The notes beneath the pieces were generated by a model, which was given only the letters and a program-made list of their open reading frames with translations, did no database searches and was not told the origin of the DNA. The translations under genes were made by a program, and so were the position numbers. Positions 38,071 to 46,969 of a DNA stretch of 50,291 nucleotides are shown in pieces (position 1 is the stretch's first letter; each line of letters begins with the position of its first letter). The DNA is taken from positions 1 to 50,291 of the forward strand of contig JAILFE010000276.1 in NCBI GenBank assembly GCA_024697725.1, in the 5' to 3' direction. This DNA is from Oscillospiraceae bacterium. Its GTDB lineage: Bacteria; Bacillota; Clostridia; Oscillospirales; Ruminococcaceae.

Positions 38071-39846
38071 TCAGTAGAGGCAGGAAAGGAGCTTTTTCTT
38101 TTCGGCTGCAAATTCTTCCTTGGAGATCACGCCGCTGTCGAGCATGGATTTGAGCTTCAGCACGGCATTCTGGAATTCTTCAAGGCTCATATCCTGCTTG
38201 ATATCGGATGAAAAATCGATATGCACGGGCTTGATCTCCGGAGTTTCGGAAATATCGACCTCGGGAATATCTTCATCTGTCTCGGGCTCTGTCTCATCAA
38301 CGAGTTCAGCCGTCTTTTCTATGAAAGCATCCTCTGCAGCTTCGTCGTATTCTGTATACTCTGTTTCTGCTGCTGTCGGCTGCTCGTCCAAAGCGGATTC
38401 TTCGGTCTCTTCTGCGGCTTCTTCGGCGACAGCTTCTTCGGGTTCTTCTGCTGCTTCCTCGGTGACGGTTTCCTCTTCGGTCTCTTCTGCGGCTTCTCCG
38501 GTAGCAGCTTCCTCTTCGGTCTCATCTGCAGCTTCTTCGGCAGCAGTCTCCTCTTCGGTCTCTTCCGCTGCTTCTTCGGTGACAGATACCTCGGTGACTT
38601 CCTCGGCGGCAGCTTCTTCGGCCTTTTCTTCGTCAGCGGCTTCCTCAACAGCAGCCTCAGGTCCGGTAACGCTCTCGATCTCGGAGATCGCCTCTTCGGG
38701 CTGCTTCTCCTCCTCGGTTATGAGCTTGTCGGTGTCGGCCGCTTCGGAAAGCTCGGTCTTCTGAAGTCTTGACGGTCTGGGAGCAAGCTTCGGCAGCGGG
38801 TCTGTGATGATATCTGCGATATCGGAATATTCCTTGTGCTCGGGTGCGCCGAGATATGGAAGAACATCGACATCTATCGAATTGTTGAGATTTACAAGGT
38901 CATTGAGAGAGAATTTCGTTTTGGCAGGCTTTTCAGACTTTTCCGTGGCAGCGGGCTTGTCGGGCAGGTCTTTGATATCGGCTTCTGCCTTTACAAGAGG
39001 CTTATCAAGGACATCAGCGGGATCGGCTTCTGCCTTTACAAGAGGCTTATCAAGAATATCAGCGGGATCGGGCTCTGCCTTGACAAGAGGTTTGTCAAGC
39101 ACATCTGCGGGATCAGGCTTTGCAGATGCCTGTGCTGAGGAGGACTTCTTTGTGATCTCCAGTTCAAAGTCAAGATCTGCCATTCTGCGGAGACGGGCAT
39201 ATTTTTCCATCTTCTCCTCATCGGTCGAATCTGCAGCCTTGTCTTTTCTTACTGAGGAAACAGTCTCGATCTCGGGCAGCGGCTCATTCTTTGAAATGCC
39301 GATATCATGGATATCGGGGATATCCGGCAGCTCGTTTTCGATAGCTTTGCGTTCGTTTTCCGTCTCCTTGTCAAGAGCGGCTTTTTCGGCAGCCTCTTCG
39401 GCGAGCCTGCGCTTTTCCGATTCGAGCTCTTCGCGCTTGAGTGCCTTTGCACGTTCCTTGGATTTGCGCATCTTTTCATCGTACTGCTCTTTTGCGCGGG
39501 TGAGCTCATCAACGATCATAGCGGCGTTCTTCAGGCAGGGTATTATTATCCTTTTTCTGTCGATAACGCCCTTGATATCCGTGTCACACTGTATATACAG
39601 AGGACTGTTCTTGACGTTTTCGTTTATGTAGACCTTGGTTATCTCGCCGAGAGAACATGAAAATCTCGTATAAACAGGATCGTCCTCCTGGGTGCCTTTC
39701 TGCTCCATGACATAGCCGAGGCCGTAGATATGCTGTGCCGTAACGGTAAGGTTGACTTCCTGAGGCTTGCCCCACATACCTATTTTGTATGTGGACTCAT
39801 AATACGCAATTTTCTTCTCATTGTAGATACTTGTCTGATTGCTCAT
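38071..39846 (-). CDS. PH-like N-terminal / coiled-coil / Glu-Ala repeat / C-terminal SHOCT-domain protein
   Basis: C-term QDMSLEEFQNAVLKLKSMLDSGVISKEEFAAEKKKLLSCLY (SHOCT); (DPADVLDKPLVKAEA)n; EEAAEETEEE repeats. Confidence 0.85.
   Translation of the reverse strand: MSNQTSIYNEKKIAYYESTYKIGMWGKPQEVNLTVTAQHIYGLGYVMEQKGTQEDDPVYTRFSCSLGEITKVYINENVKNSPLYIQCDTDIKGVIDRKRIIIPCLKNAAMIVDELTRAKEQYDEKMRKSKERAKALKREELESEKRRLAEEAAEKAALDKETENERKAIENELPDIPDIHDIGISKNEPLPEIETVSSVRKDKAADSTDEEKMEKYARLRRMADLDFELEITKKSSSAQASAKPDPADVLDKPLVKAEPDPADILDKPLVKAEADPADVLDKPLVKAEADIKDLPDKPAATEKSEKPAKTKFSLNDLVNLNNSIDVDVLPYLGAPEHKEYSDIADIITDPLPKLAPRPSRLQKTELSEAADTDKLITEEEKQPEEAISEIESVTGPEAAVEEAADEEKAEEAAAEEVTEVSVTEEAAEETEEETAAEEAADETEEEAATGEAAEETEEETVTEEAAEEPEEAVAEEAAEETEESALDEQPTAAETEYTEYDEAAEDAFIEKTAELVDETEPETDEDIPEVDISETPEIKPVHIDFSSDIKQDMSLEEFQNAVLKLKSMLDSGVISKEEFAAEKKKLLSCLY
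38956..39114 (-). repeat. About 3.5 tandem copies of a 45-bp repeat (DPADVLDKPLVKAEA)
   Basis: Near-identical DNA units 'ggatcggcttctgcctttacaagaggcttatcaaggacatcagc'. Confidence 0.9.
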
Positions 39847-39898
39847 TAGCTACTCCCCATTTCCCGACGGCTCAGTTTTTAGTAAATGTCAAAAGGGA

Positions 39899-39957
39899 AA
39901 AAAACATGTATCTGTACAGACAATGCCGTCGCAGCCGTCTGTCCGCAACATGTTTTT
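39899..39957 (-). promoter_or_regulatory. Terminator-like leader hairpin (possible attenuator) upstream of the SHOCT-domain gene
   Basis: AAAAACATGT(39900-39909)/ACATGTTTTT(39948-39957), inner ACAGAC/GTCTGT; T-run on the minus strand; lies between a promoter and the ATG. Confidence 0.5.
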
Positions 39958-40018
39958 CTTTCCGTCCGGGATGATTCTATCAGGATCCCCGAAATCCCTT
40001 GTTAATTATTACAATAGT

Positions 40019-40047
40019 ATTATACCATATCTGTTCCGACAAGTCAA
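40019..40047 (-). promoter_or_regulatory. sigmaA-type promoter for the SHOCT-domain gene
   Basis: Minus strand TTGACT(40047-40042), 17-bp spacer, TATAAT(40024-40019). Confidence 0.8.
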
Positions 40048-40142
40048 ATGTTTTACAGAAAAATATAAAAATATTTTTAACATATTTCAGATGTTTTTTT
40101 ATGAAAAATTACCGATAAATGCAGGGGAACGGATCTGCTCCG

Positions 40143-41228
40143 TCAATCTCCGAAGGATATGCCGAGAGCTCTTGCCGCACAGACGTACTGGTCATCAGGG
40201 CACACGAACTTTGTTTTTCCGGCAACATCCGAGAGCTTGTTCTCTCCGATAGAGCTGTTTATGAGCGCAACGCTGTAGCCGAATTTTTCCTTTTCGATAA
40301 GGTCGGCGGCGTGAACTCCGAATTTTGTTGCAAGTATCCTGTCATACGCGGAAGGACTGCCGCCTCTGAGCATATGTCCGGGAGTGCATACTCTTGTTTC
40401 GATGCCGGTCGCCGCCTGAACATCCTTGGCAAGCCTTGCGGTAGCAGTCGTATATCCCTGTGCCGCACGCTTTTCTGCGCGTTCCTTTTTCTTCATCTTG
40501 GCTTCGTTGATATCATAGGCACCTTCGGCGACAGCGATTATAGAGAATGTCCTGCCCATAGCTGCGCGTTTATTGAGCGCCTGCACTATCTTGTTTGTAT
40601 CATAGGGTATCTCGGGTATGATTATTATATCCGCTCCGCCGGCGATACCGGAATAGAGAGTCAGCCAGCCGGCCTTGTTGCCCATTATCTCCACCATGAG
40701 CAGACGGCTGTGGGATGCGGCAGTAGTATGGAGCCTGTCGATAACATCTGTTGCGGTATCAACGGCGGTATGGAATCCGAATGTTACATCGGTGCCGTAG
40801 ATATCGTCATCTATCGTCTTGGGAAGCCCGATAACGTTGAGCCCTTCGCTCGAAAGAAGGTTCGCGGTCTTGTGTGTGCCGTTGCCTCCGAGAGTGAGCA
40901 GGCAGTCGAGCTTCTGATCCTTATAGGTCTTTTTCATCGCCTTGACCTTGTCAACGTTGTCCTCGCCGATAACGGACATCATCTTGAACTGCATACGCTT
41001 TGTTCCGAGAATAGTTCCACCGCGTGTCAGGATGCCGGAAAAATCATCGGGATCCATATCATGTGCGATATTATTTATCAGACCGTAATATCCGTTCTGG
41101 ATACCGACTATCTGTACCTTATCGGTGCCGAATTTTTCATAGCACGCTCTTGCAGCGCCTCTGATAGCTGCATTGAGTCCTGGGCAGTCTCCTCCGCTCG
41201 TAAGTATGCCGATCCTAAGCTTTGCCAT
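40143..41228 (-). CDS. pfkA: 6-phosphofructokinase (phosphoryl donor uncertain)
   Basis: ILTSGGDCPGLNAAIRG, TLGGNGTHKTA, GLPKTIDDDIYGTDVTFGF, EIMGNKAGWL. Confidence 0.93.
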   Translation of the reverse strand: MAKLRIGILTSGGDCPGLNAAIRGAARACYEKFGTDKVQIVGIQNGYYGLINNIAHDMDPDDFSGILTRGGTILGTKRMQFKMMSVIGEDNVDKVKAMKKTYKDQKLDCLLTLGGNGTHKTANLLSSEGLNVIGLPKTIDDDIYGTDVTFGFHTAVDTATDVIDRLHTTAASHSRLLMVEIMGNKAGWLTLYSGIAGGADIIIIPEIPYDTNKIVQALNKRAAMGRTFSIIAVAEGAYDINEAKMKKKERAEKRAAQGYTTATARLAKDVQAATGIETRVCTPGHMLRGGSPSAYDRILATKFGVHAADLIEKEKFGYSVALINSSIGENKLSDVAGKTKFVCPDDQYVCAARALGISFGD

Positions 41229-41342
41229 ATTGAACCATTCCTTTCGATCTTTTATATTATATAACGTGTGTTATCTGTCTGAATCCCGAGAGTTTTGTGT
41301 AAAGATTTGTTCGTTACACAAAGGAGATCCGCATCTGTGGGA

Positions 41343-43685
41343 TCATACTGATATCTTGATGGGTTTTCCTGCTGTGTGCTTTTTTGAGGGATCATCCTTG
41401 TGCTCCCTGAGAAAGCTCTCGAACTTGTCAGCCGGCATAGGCTTGCCGAAGTAGTATCCCTGAGCAAGATCGCATCCCGATTCTCTGAGGATATCTGCTT
41501 GTCCGGGTGTTTCTATGCCTTCTGCTATAGTATCTATCTTCTTGGACTTTGCTATCCTTATGACAGCGGAGACGATCTCACGTGATATCTCGTCCTCTTC
41601 GAGGTACATGATGAACGATCTGTCGAGCTTCAGCACCGCGATCGGGAGAACCTGTATATAGCTTAGTGATGAATAGCCTGTACCGAAGTCATCCATTGAA
41701 AGCGATACGCCGAGATTTCGTATATCATTCATCTGCTTTATGGCGTTGTCGATATCCTTAAGGGCAAGGCTCTCTGTGAGCTCGACTTCGAGCCATTTCG
41801 GTTCAAGACCGGTCTCTTCAAGCGTTTTTCTGATCTTTTCGGTGACATTGGTATGATAGAAGTCGATAGCCGTGAGGTTTATTGACACCACGACCGGATC
41901 AAGGCCTTTATCCTGCCATTCCTTGTTCTGCCTGCACGCTTCCCTGAGCACATAATCGCTGATCTTTGTTATAAGCATCGAAGATTCCGCGACCGGTATA
42001 AAATCGTTGGGCGGTATCATCCTGCCGTCCTTTATCCAGCGTATCAGTGCCTCGGAGCCGATCACCTTTCCGGTGATAAGGTCGATCTTTGGCTGATAGT
42101 AGAGTACGAGCTCGTTGTCGTCGATAGCTCTTGCCAGATCCTTTTCTATCTCGGTGCTGCGGATCACTCTGTCATGTACGTATATACTGTATCTGTTTAT
42201 GCTGCCCTTGGCGGATGCCGAAAGACCGAGCGCGAACTCGGCACGGTCGAGCACCTGTGCAAAATCATCGCCGCCGTCAGTTATGCGGCAGTATCCTGCC
42301 GAGCAGGTGACGGTCTGTGCCTCAAAGGAATCGGGATTTATCTCCGATATATCGTGCTGTATCTTTTCTATGAGCTTTACGGGGAGTTCCTCGTCGTTAT
42401 CGGCTCTGGCGAGGACAGCAAAATCATCTCCGCCTATCCTTGCGGCGATACCGTCGTCGGGAAGTGCAGAGATTATCACTTCTGCGATCCTTGCGAGGAT
42501 CTTGTTCCCGCCCTTATAGCCGCAGGTGTCGTTGACTATATGGAAATTGTCGATATCTATGACTATCACCCAATAATCTATCCCGCTTACTCCGCTTTCG
42601 ACAACACAGGAATAGATATCCGAACCTATCAGCATGAATTTGCTGCGGTTGTATATCTGAGTGACCTCGTCGATATACGCCATTTTTTCGATAAGAGAAT
42701 CCTTCGCTCTTTCGGCGGTGATATCCATTACAGCGCCGCCTATGCCGTGAACTCCGGGATCACCGCCGGAGATCAGCCTGTATCTGAAGCGGAACCAATG
42801 GAAGTTATTATCCTTTGTCATTGCGCGGAATTCCGCAGTATGTGCAGTATCGCTGCCGACCCTGACACTGCGCACGCCCTCGGCGAGCAGGTCTATTATA
42901 TATCTGTCGCCCGGGTATATTATCGAGCAGAGCTCGTTATATGTAACGTAATCGCTGTTAAGTCCGAATATATTCCGGACTTCCTCCGAGATATAGAATT
43001 TTTCGTCTCCCGATTCCTTAAGTATGAAGCCTATTTCGGAAAGCTCCATTGACAGTGTGAATTTCTTTTCGGCATCGGCGAGCTTTTTTGAATACTGCAC
43101 CAGCTTGTTCTTCATATCCATCATCTCGGTGAGATCGGGACCCATGGAGATCATGAGAGAGACTGTGCGGTTATGATATGTTATCTCTTTTGCCTTTGAG
43201 GTCGTCCAGACAGTGCATATCTGCCTGCCGTCCTTAGAGACTGCGAAGGTCTCCTCGCTGTCAGCAGAATTGAGAGAGGCACTCTGTTCAAAGGCATTCC
43301 TGGGGAGTATCCTGCGGAGTATCTCTGGATCGGCTTCAAGCTGTGCAGATGTATATCCGAGCACATCGGTGAAGGATTTGTTGACCCTTATGAAGGAAAG
43401 CCCGTCATCCCATGCGATCGCCATCGAATTCATGATATCTATCGTATTTTCGACATTTTTCTTTGCTCTGCGCAGCCTTGTAAAATACCAAACCGCCGCA
43501 AATGCGGCTGTCAGCAGGATATACGCTATAGCGGCTGACACCCATATCATAAGTATCTTCGAGGAATGATGCGGCATTGCCTTTGATATCGCAAATGCGA
43601 TAAGTCCGGTCGCAGCATATATCATAAGATAGGATATCACATAGATATAAGGCGAGGCGGGATTTCCGTTATTATTCTTTTTCAA
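41343..43685 (-). CDS. Membrane-anchored PAS-GGDEF-EAL protein
   Basis: TM N-terminus, PAS-like regions, ARIGGDDFAVLAR (GGDEF variant), IGSEALIRW (EAL), DDFGTGYSSLSY, EGIET, QGYYFGKPMP. Confidence 0.93.
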   Translation of the reverse strand: MKKNNNGNPASPYIYVISYLMIYAATGLIAFAISKAMPHHSSKILMIWVSAAIAYILLTAAFAAVWYFTRLRRAKKNVENTIDIMNSMAIAWDDGLSFIRVNKSFTDVLGYTSAQLEADPEILRRILPRNAFEQSASLNSADSEETFAVSKDGRQICTVWTTSKAKEITYHNRTVSLMISMGPDLTEMMDMKNKLVQYSKKLADAEKKFTLSMELSEIGFILKESGDEKFYISEEVRNIFGLNSDYVTYNELCSIIYPGDRYIIDLLAEGVRSVRVGSDTAHTAEFRAMTKDNNFHWFRFRYRLISGGDPGVHGIGGAVMDITAERAKDSLIEKMAYIDEVTQIYNRSKFMLIGSDIYSCVVESGVSGIDYWVIVIDIDNFHIVNDTCGYKGGNKILARIAEVIISALPDDGIAARIGGDDFAVLARADNDEELPVKLIEKIQHDISEINPDSFEAQTVTCSAGYCRITDGGDDFAQVLDRAEFALGLSASAKGSINRYSIYVHDRVIRSTEIEKDLARAIDDNELVLYYQPKIDLITGKVIGSEALIRWIKDGRMIPPNDFIPVAESSMLITKISDYVLREACRQNKEWQDKGLDPVVVSINLTAIDFYHTNVTEKIRKTLEETGLEPKWLEVELTESLALKDIDNAIKQMNDIRNLGVSLSMDDFGTGYSSLSYIQVLPIAVLKLDRSFIMYLEEDEISREIVSAVIRIAKSKKIDTIAEGIETPGQADILRESGCDLAQGYYFGKPMPADKFESFLREHKDDPSKKHTAGKPIKISV

Positions 43686-44003
43686 GCGGAGATCCCTCCC
43701 TTTTTCCGACGATCCGTATGTTTTTAGCAGGTATAAATGTATTTTTGTGTATCATCCGATATCTGCGTAATCGTTTTACCTTTTACATTTTGTTTACAGT
43801 GCTTACATTTTTATTATAACCCGAACTGATTCTTTTGTCAATCATTCACGAAGAAAATTGATAAATTAACCTTTAATTTTCACACACTGTACACAATTAT
43901 ATGTTAAAATAGTTCTGAAAAATTAAGGAACGATACGGCTGTTAAGGCCGAAAGGGCTCTTTTGCGAGCCGATCACGGCAATAATACCGACGGAGGAACA
44001 TAT

Positions 44004-44678
44004 ATGGGAAAAACAAGGATACTTATAGTTGATGACGAGGCCATGATACGCAATGTGGTGCGTGAATATGCCGAATTTGAAGGTTTTGAGGCTGTTGAGG
44101 CGGGCGACGGCATGGAAGCGGTCGAGATCTGCCGCAAGCAGGATTTTGACTGTATCGTAATGGATATCATGATGCCCAAGCTCGACGGATATTCTGCCGT
44201 CAAGGAGATACGCAAGACCAAGCCTATCCCTGTGATTATGCTCTCCGCAAGGGGAGAGGAATACGATAAGCTCTTCGGCTTTGAGATCGGCGTTGATGAT
44301 TATGTGGTCAAGCCCTTTTCACCGAAGGAGCTCATGGCGAGGATAAGGGCTGTCATGAAGCGCAGTGCATCGGCTCAGACCGAAACGGACAGGCTCGTCT
44401 TTGAAGGACTTGAGATCAATATCGCCGGGCGTGAGGTGCTCGTTGACGGAAAGCCCGTCCCGCTCACTCCGAAAGAATACGATCTGCTGTTTTATCTGGT
44501 GCGTAACAAGGGGATCGCGCTCTCCCGCGAGAAGCTGCTCGAAGAGGTGTGGGGATACGATTTCTACGGCGACGACCGCACTGTCGATACACATATAAAA
44601 ATGCTCCGCAACTCTCTCGGAGAATACCGCAAATTCATAGTGACGCTGCGCGGTATGGGATATAAGTTTGACAGCTGA
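44004..44678 (+). CDS. OmpR/PhoB-family response regulator
   Basis: RILIVDDEAMIRNVVREY, DCIVMDIMMPKLDGY, winged-helix C-terminus TVDTHIKMLRNSLGEY. Confidence 0.96.
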   Translation: MGKTRILIVDDEAMIRNVVREYAEFEGFEAVEAGDGMEAVEICRKQDFDCIVMDIMMPKLDGYSAVKEIRKTKPIPVIMLSARGEEYDKLFGFEIGVDDYVVKPFSPKELMARIRAVMKRSASAQTETDRLVFEGLEINIAGREVLVDGKPVPLTPKEYDLLFYLVRNKGIALSREKLLEEVWGYDFYGDDRTVDTHIKMLRNSLGEYRKFIVTLRGMGYKFDS

Positions 44679-44695
44679 AAGGGGCATATTGCGCA

Positions 44696-46237
44696 TTGCA
44701 TGGCGAAAAAAACAGGCTTTCTCCCGCTGATGCGGATGAAAAGCCCGTGGTAACGGATAAAGAAGGCAGACATCAGCGCCGTAAGAAAAAGCATAAGCTG
44801 CACAGTCTGCGGATGACGGTAATGCTTTATTTTATGATATTCATTATCAGCATTATCGTTATAACATGGATAGCGTTCGTATTATCGTTCCAGTGGAACT
44901 ACCGCGCTTCAAAGACTCGTGCGATACTCGCAGCCGCGGATTATATCGAACAGCAGATCAACAGCAGCGAATTCACTACCGAAAGCCTTGATACCATCGC
45001 ACATGACAATACAATGTGCATCATAGTTCAGGACAGGTACTGCCGCACGGTATATTCATATGATATGATGGGCTATAACTGCCTTATCCACGGGGTACAG
45101 GCGATAGTCAATCTGCCTATGCTGCGTGAGTCGGTGCTGAATACCGATAACGGAGTATACTACACCTCGGTCGACAATCCCAGATTCAACACAAAGATGC
45201 TGATACTGGCGATGACTGTCGGCTCTGTGAAAGATCCTGACGGATATATCTTCATAAATACTTCGCTCGAACCGCTGAGCTCGATGGTGGATCTTGTCAA
45301 TGAGCAGATGATACAGGCATCTGTGGCGATATTCATCACAGGTATCGGTATCGCGTATTTCCTTTCAAAGCTGATCTCAACTCCTATCGTCAAGATCACA
45401 AGATCAGCCGAGAAAATGGGACAGGGCGATTACAACGTGAAATTTGACGGCAAGGGCTATACCGAAGCGGAGACTCTCGCTGACACCCTGAACTACGCAT
45501 CATCCGAGATAAGCAAGGTCGATAATCTGCGCCGCGACCTCATGTCAAACATATCGCACGATCTGCGCACCCCGCTGACAATGGTCAAGGCCTATGCCGA
45601 GATGATACGTGATCTTTCGGGCGATAATCCCGCAAAACGAGCGGAGCATATACAGATAATAATAGATGAGAGCGATCGTCTTGCGGCACTCGTGAATGAT
45701 ATACTCGATCTTTCAAGGCTCGAAAACGGCACAGCTGAGCTCAACAAAACTGAATTCGTTCTGAAGGACAAGCTCGATGAGGTCATGCTCAGATACAAGC
45801 TGCTTTCCGAGCAGCAGGGCTACAGATTCTATCTTTCGGCAGACGTTCCGGTCACTGTAAAGGCGGATGTGATAAAAATAGAACAGGTGCTCTATAATCT
45901 TATCAACAATGCCGTCAATTACTGCGGAGAGAGCCGCGAGATATATATCATGCAGATGATCTGCAAAAACAAGGTGCGCATCTGCATAACCGACACGGGT
46001 CCCGGCATTGAAAAGGAACTCATGCCGCTGATATTCGACCGGTATTACCGCGCCGAGAAGACAAGGCGCGATGTTATCGGCACAGGGCTTGGTCTTTCTA
46101 TCGTCAAGCAGATACTCATCGCACACGGCTTCGGCTTCGGAGTGCAGTCCGAGCTTGGTGTCGGAAGTACATTCTGGTTTGAAATGGATATCGTCAGCGA
46201 TGAATTCGCCGACAATGAGATAGAGGTCGTTGAATGA
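44696..46237 (+). CDS. HAMP-domain sensor histidine kinase
   Basis: Two TM segments, HAMP, MSNISHDLRTPLTMVKAYAEMI H-box, GTGLGLSIVKQIL. TTG start. Confidence 0.94.
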   Translation: MHGEKNRLSPADADEKPVVTDKEGRHQRRKKKHKLHSLRMTVMLYFMIFIISIIVITWIAFVLSFQWNYRASKTRAILAAADYIEQQINSSEFTTESLDTIAHDNTMCIIVQDRYCRTVYSYDMMGYNCLIHGVQAIVNLPMLRESVLNTDNGVYYTSVDNPRFNTKMLILAMTVGSVKDPDGYIFINTSLEPLSSMVDLVNEQMIQASVAIFITGIGIAYFLSKLISTPIVKITRSAEKMGQGDYNVKFDGKGYTEAETLADTLNYASSEISKVDNLRRDLMSNISHDLRTPLTMVKAYAEMIRDLSGDNPAKRAEHIQIIIDESDRLAALVNDILDLSRLENGTAELNKTEFVLKDKLDEVMLRYKLLSEQQGYRFYLSADVPVTVKADVIKIEQVLYNLINNAVNYCGESREIYIMQMICKNKVRICITDTGPGIEKELMPLIFDRYYRAEKTRRDVIGTGLGLSIVKQILIAHGFGFGVQSELGVGSTFWFEMDIVSDEFADNEIEVVE

Positions 46238-46282
46238 ATGACCGCTCAGCGCTGAACAATACAAAAGAGGAGCATCCGATCT

Positions 46283-46969
46283 ATGTTTGTTGAAAAGCAG
46301 TACGATCTGGCAGTCCTTGATGAGCTGCCGCACTATGTGCCTAACAGCACGGAATTCATAAATTATTACAATCAGTTCATCGACCTTATGAGCCTGTATC
46401 AGGCGGCAGCCGATGAGATAGTCACGAAGCTGCAGACGCTCGATAACGAATTTTCTGCGAAATATCAGCGCAATCCGATACACACGCTCAAAAGCAGGAT
46501 AAAATCCCCTGAGAGCATCATAGGAAAGCTGAGCAGGAAGGGACTGCCGCTGAATGCCGCTACGATAAGGGAAAATCTCTATGATATAGCGGGGGTAAGG
46601 GTGATATGTCAGTATATCGACGATATCTATACCCTTGCGGGGCTGCTGACCTCGCATGACGATATCGAGCTGATAAAGACCAAGGACTATATAAAGGAGC
46701 CCAAGCCGAACGGCTACCGCAGCCTGCATATCGTAGTCAATGTCCCCGTATTCCTTTCGACAGGCAAGGACTATGCGCCGGTCGAGATACAGATACGCAC
46801 GATGGCGATGGATTTCTGGGCGAGCCTTGAGCACGAGCTCCATTACAAGACAGGAAAAACGGTCAATGAGGAACTTTCAGAAGAGCTCCACAGCTGCGCC
46901 GAGACTATCGCAGAGACCGACCGCAGGATGCAGGAGATATACAAGAAGATAAATCAGATCGAAGAATGA
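46283..46969 (+). CDS. relQ: Small alarmone synthetase (RelQ/YjbM-type (p)ppGpp synthetase)
   Basis: RelA/SpoT synthetase domain only: ...IAGVRVICQYIDDIYTLAGLL...YIKEPKPNGYRSLHIVV; EIQIRTMAMDFWASLEHEL. Confidence 0.9.
   Translation: MFVEKQYDLAVLDELPHYVPNSTEFINYYNQFIDLMSLYQAAADEIVTKLQTLDNEFSAKYQRNPIHTLKSRIKSPESIIGKLSRKGLPLNAATIRENLYDIAGVRVICQYIDDIYTLAGLLTSHDDIELIKTKDYIKEPKPNGYRSLHIVVNVPVFLSTGKDYAPVEIQIRTMAMDFWASLEHELHYKTGKTVNEELSEELHSCAETIAETDRRMQEIYKKINQIEE

Noticed and set aside
38956-39114. 45-bp repeats considered as CRISPR or minisatellite
   Set aside because: No spacers; in-frame coding tandem repeat.
40119-41264. 381-aa plus-strand ORF antisense to pfkA
   Set aside because: No domain, mirrors the PFK gene; artefact.
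42174-43052. 292-aa plus-strand ORF antisense to GGDEF-EAL gene
   Set aside because: No domain; artefact of composition.
45713-46843. 376-aa minus-strand ORF across HK and relQ
   Set aside because: Antisense to two confident genes; artefact.
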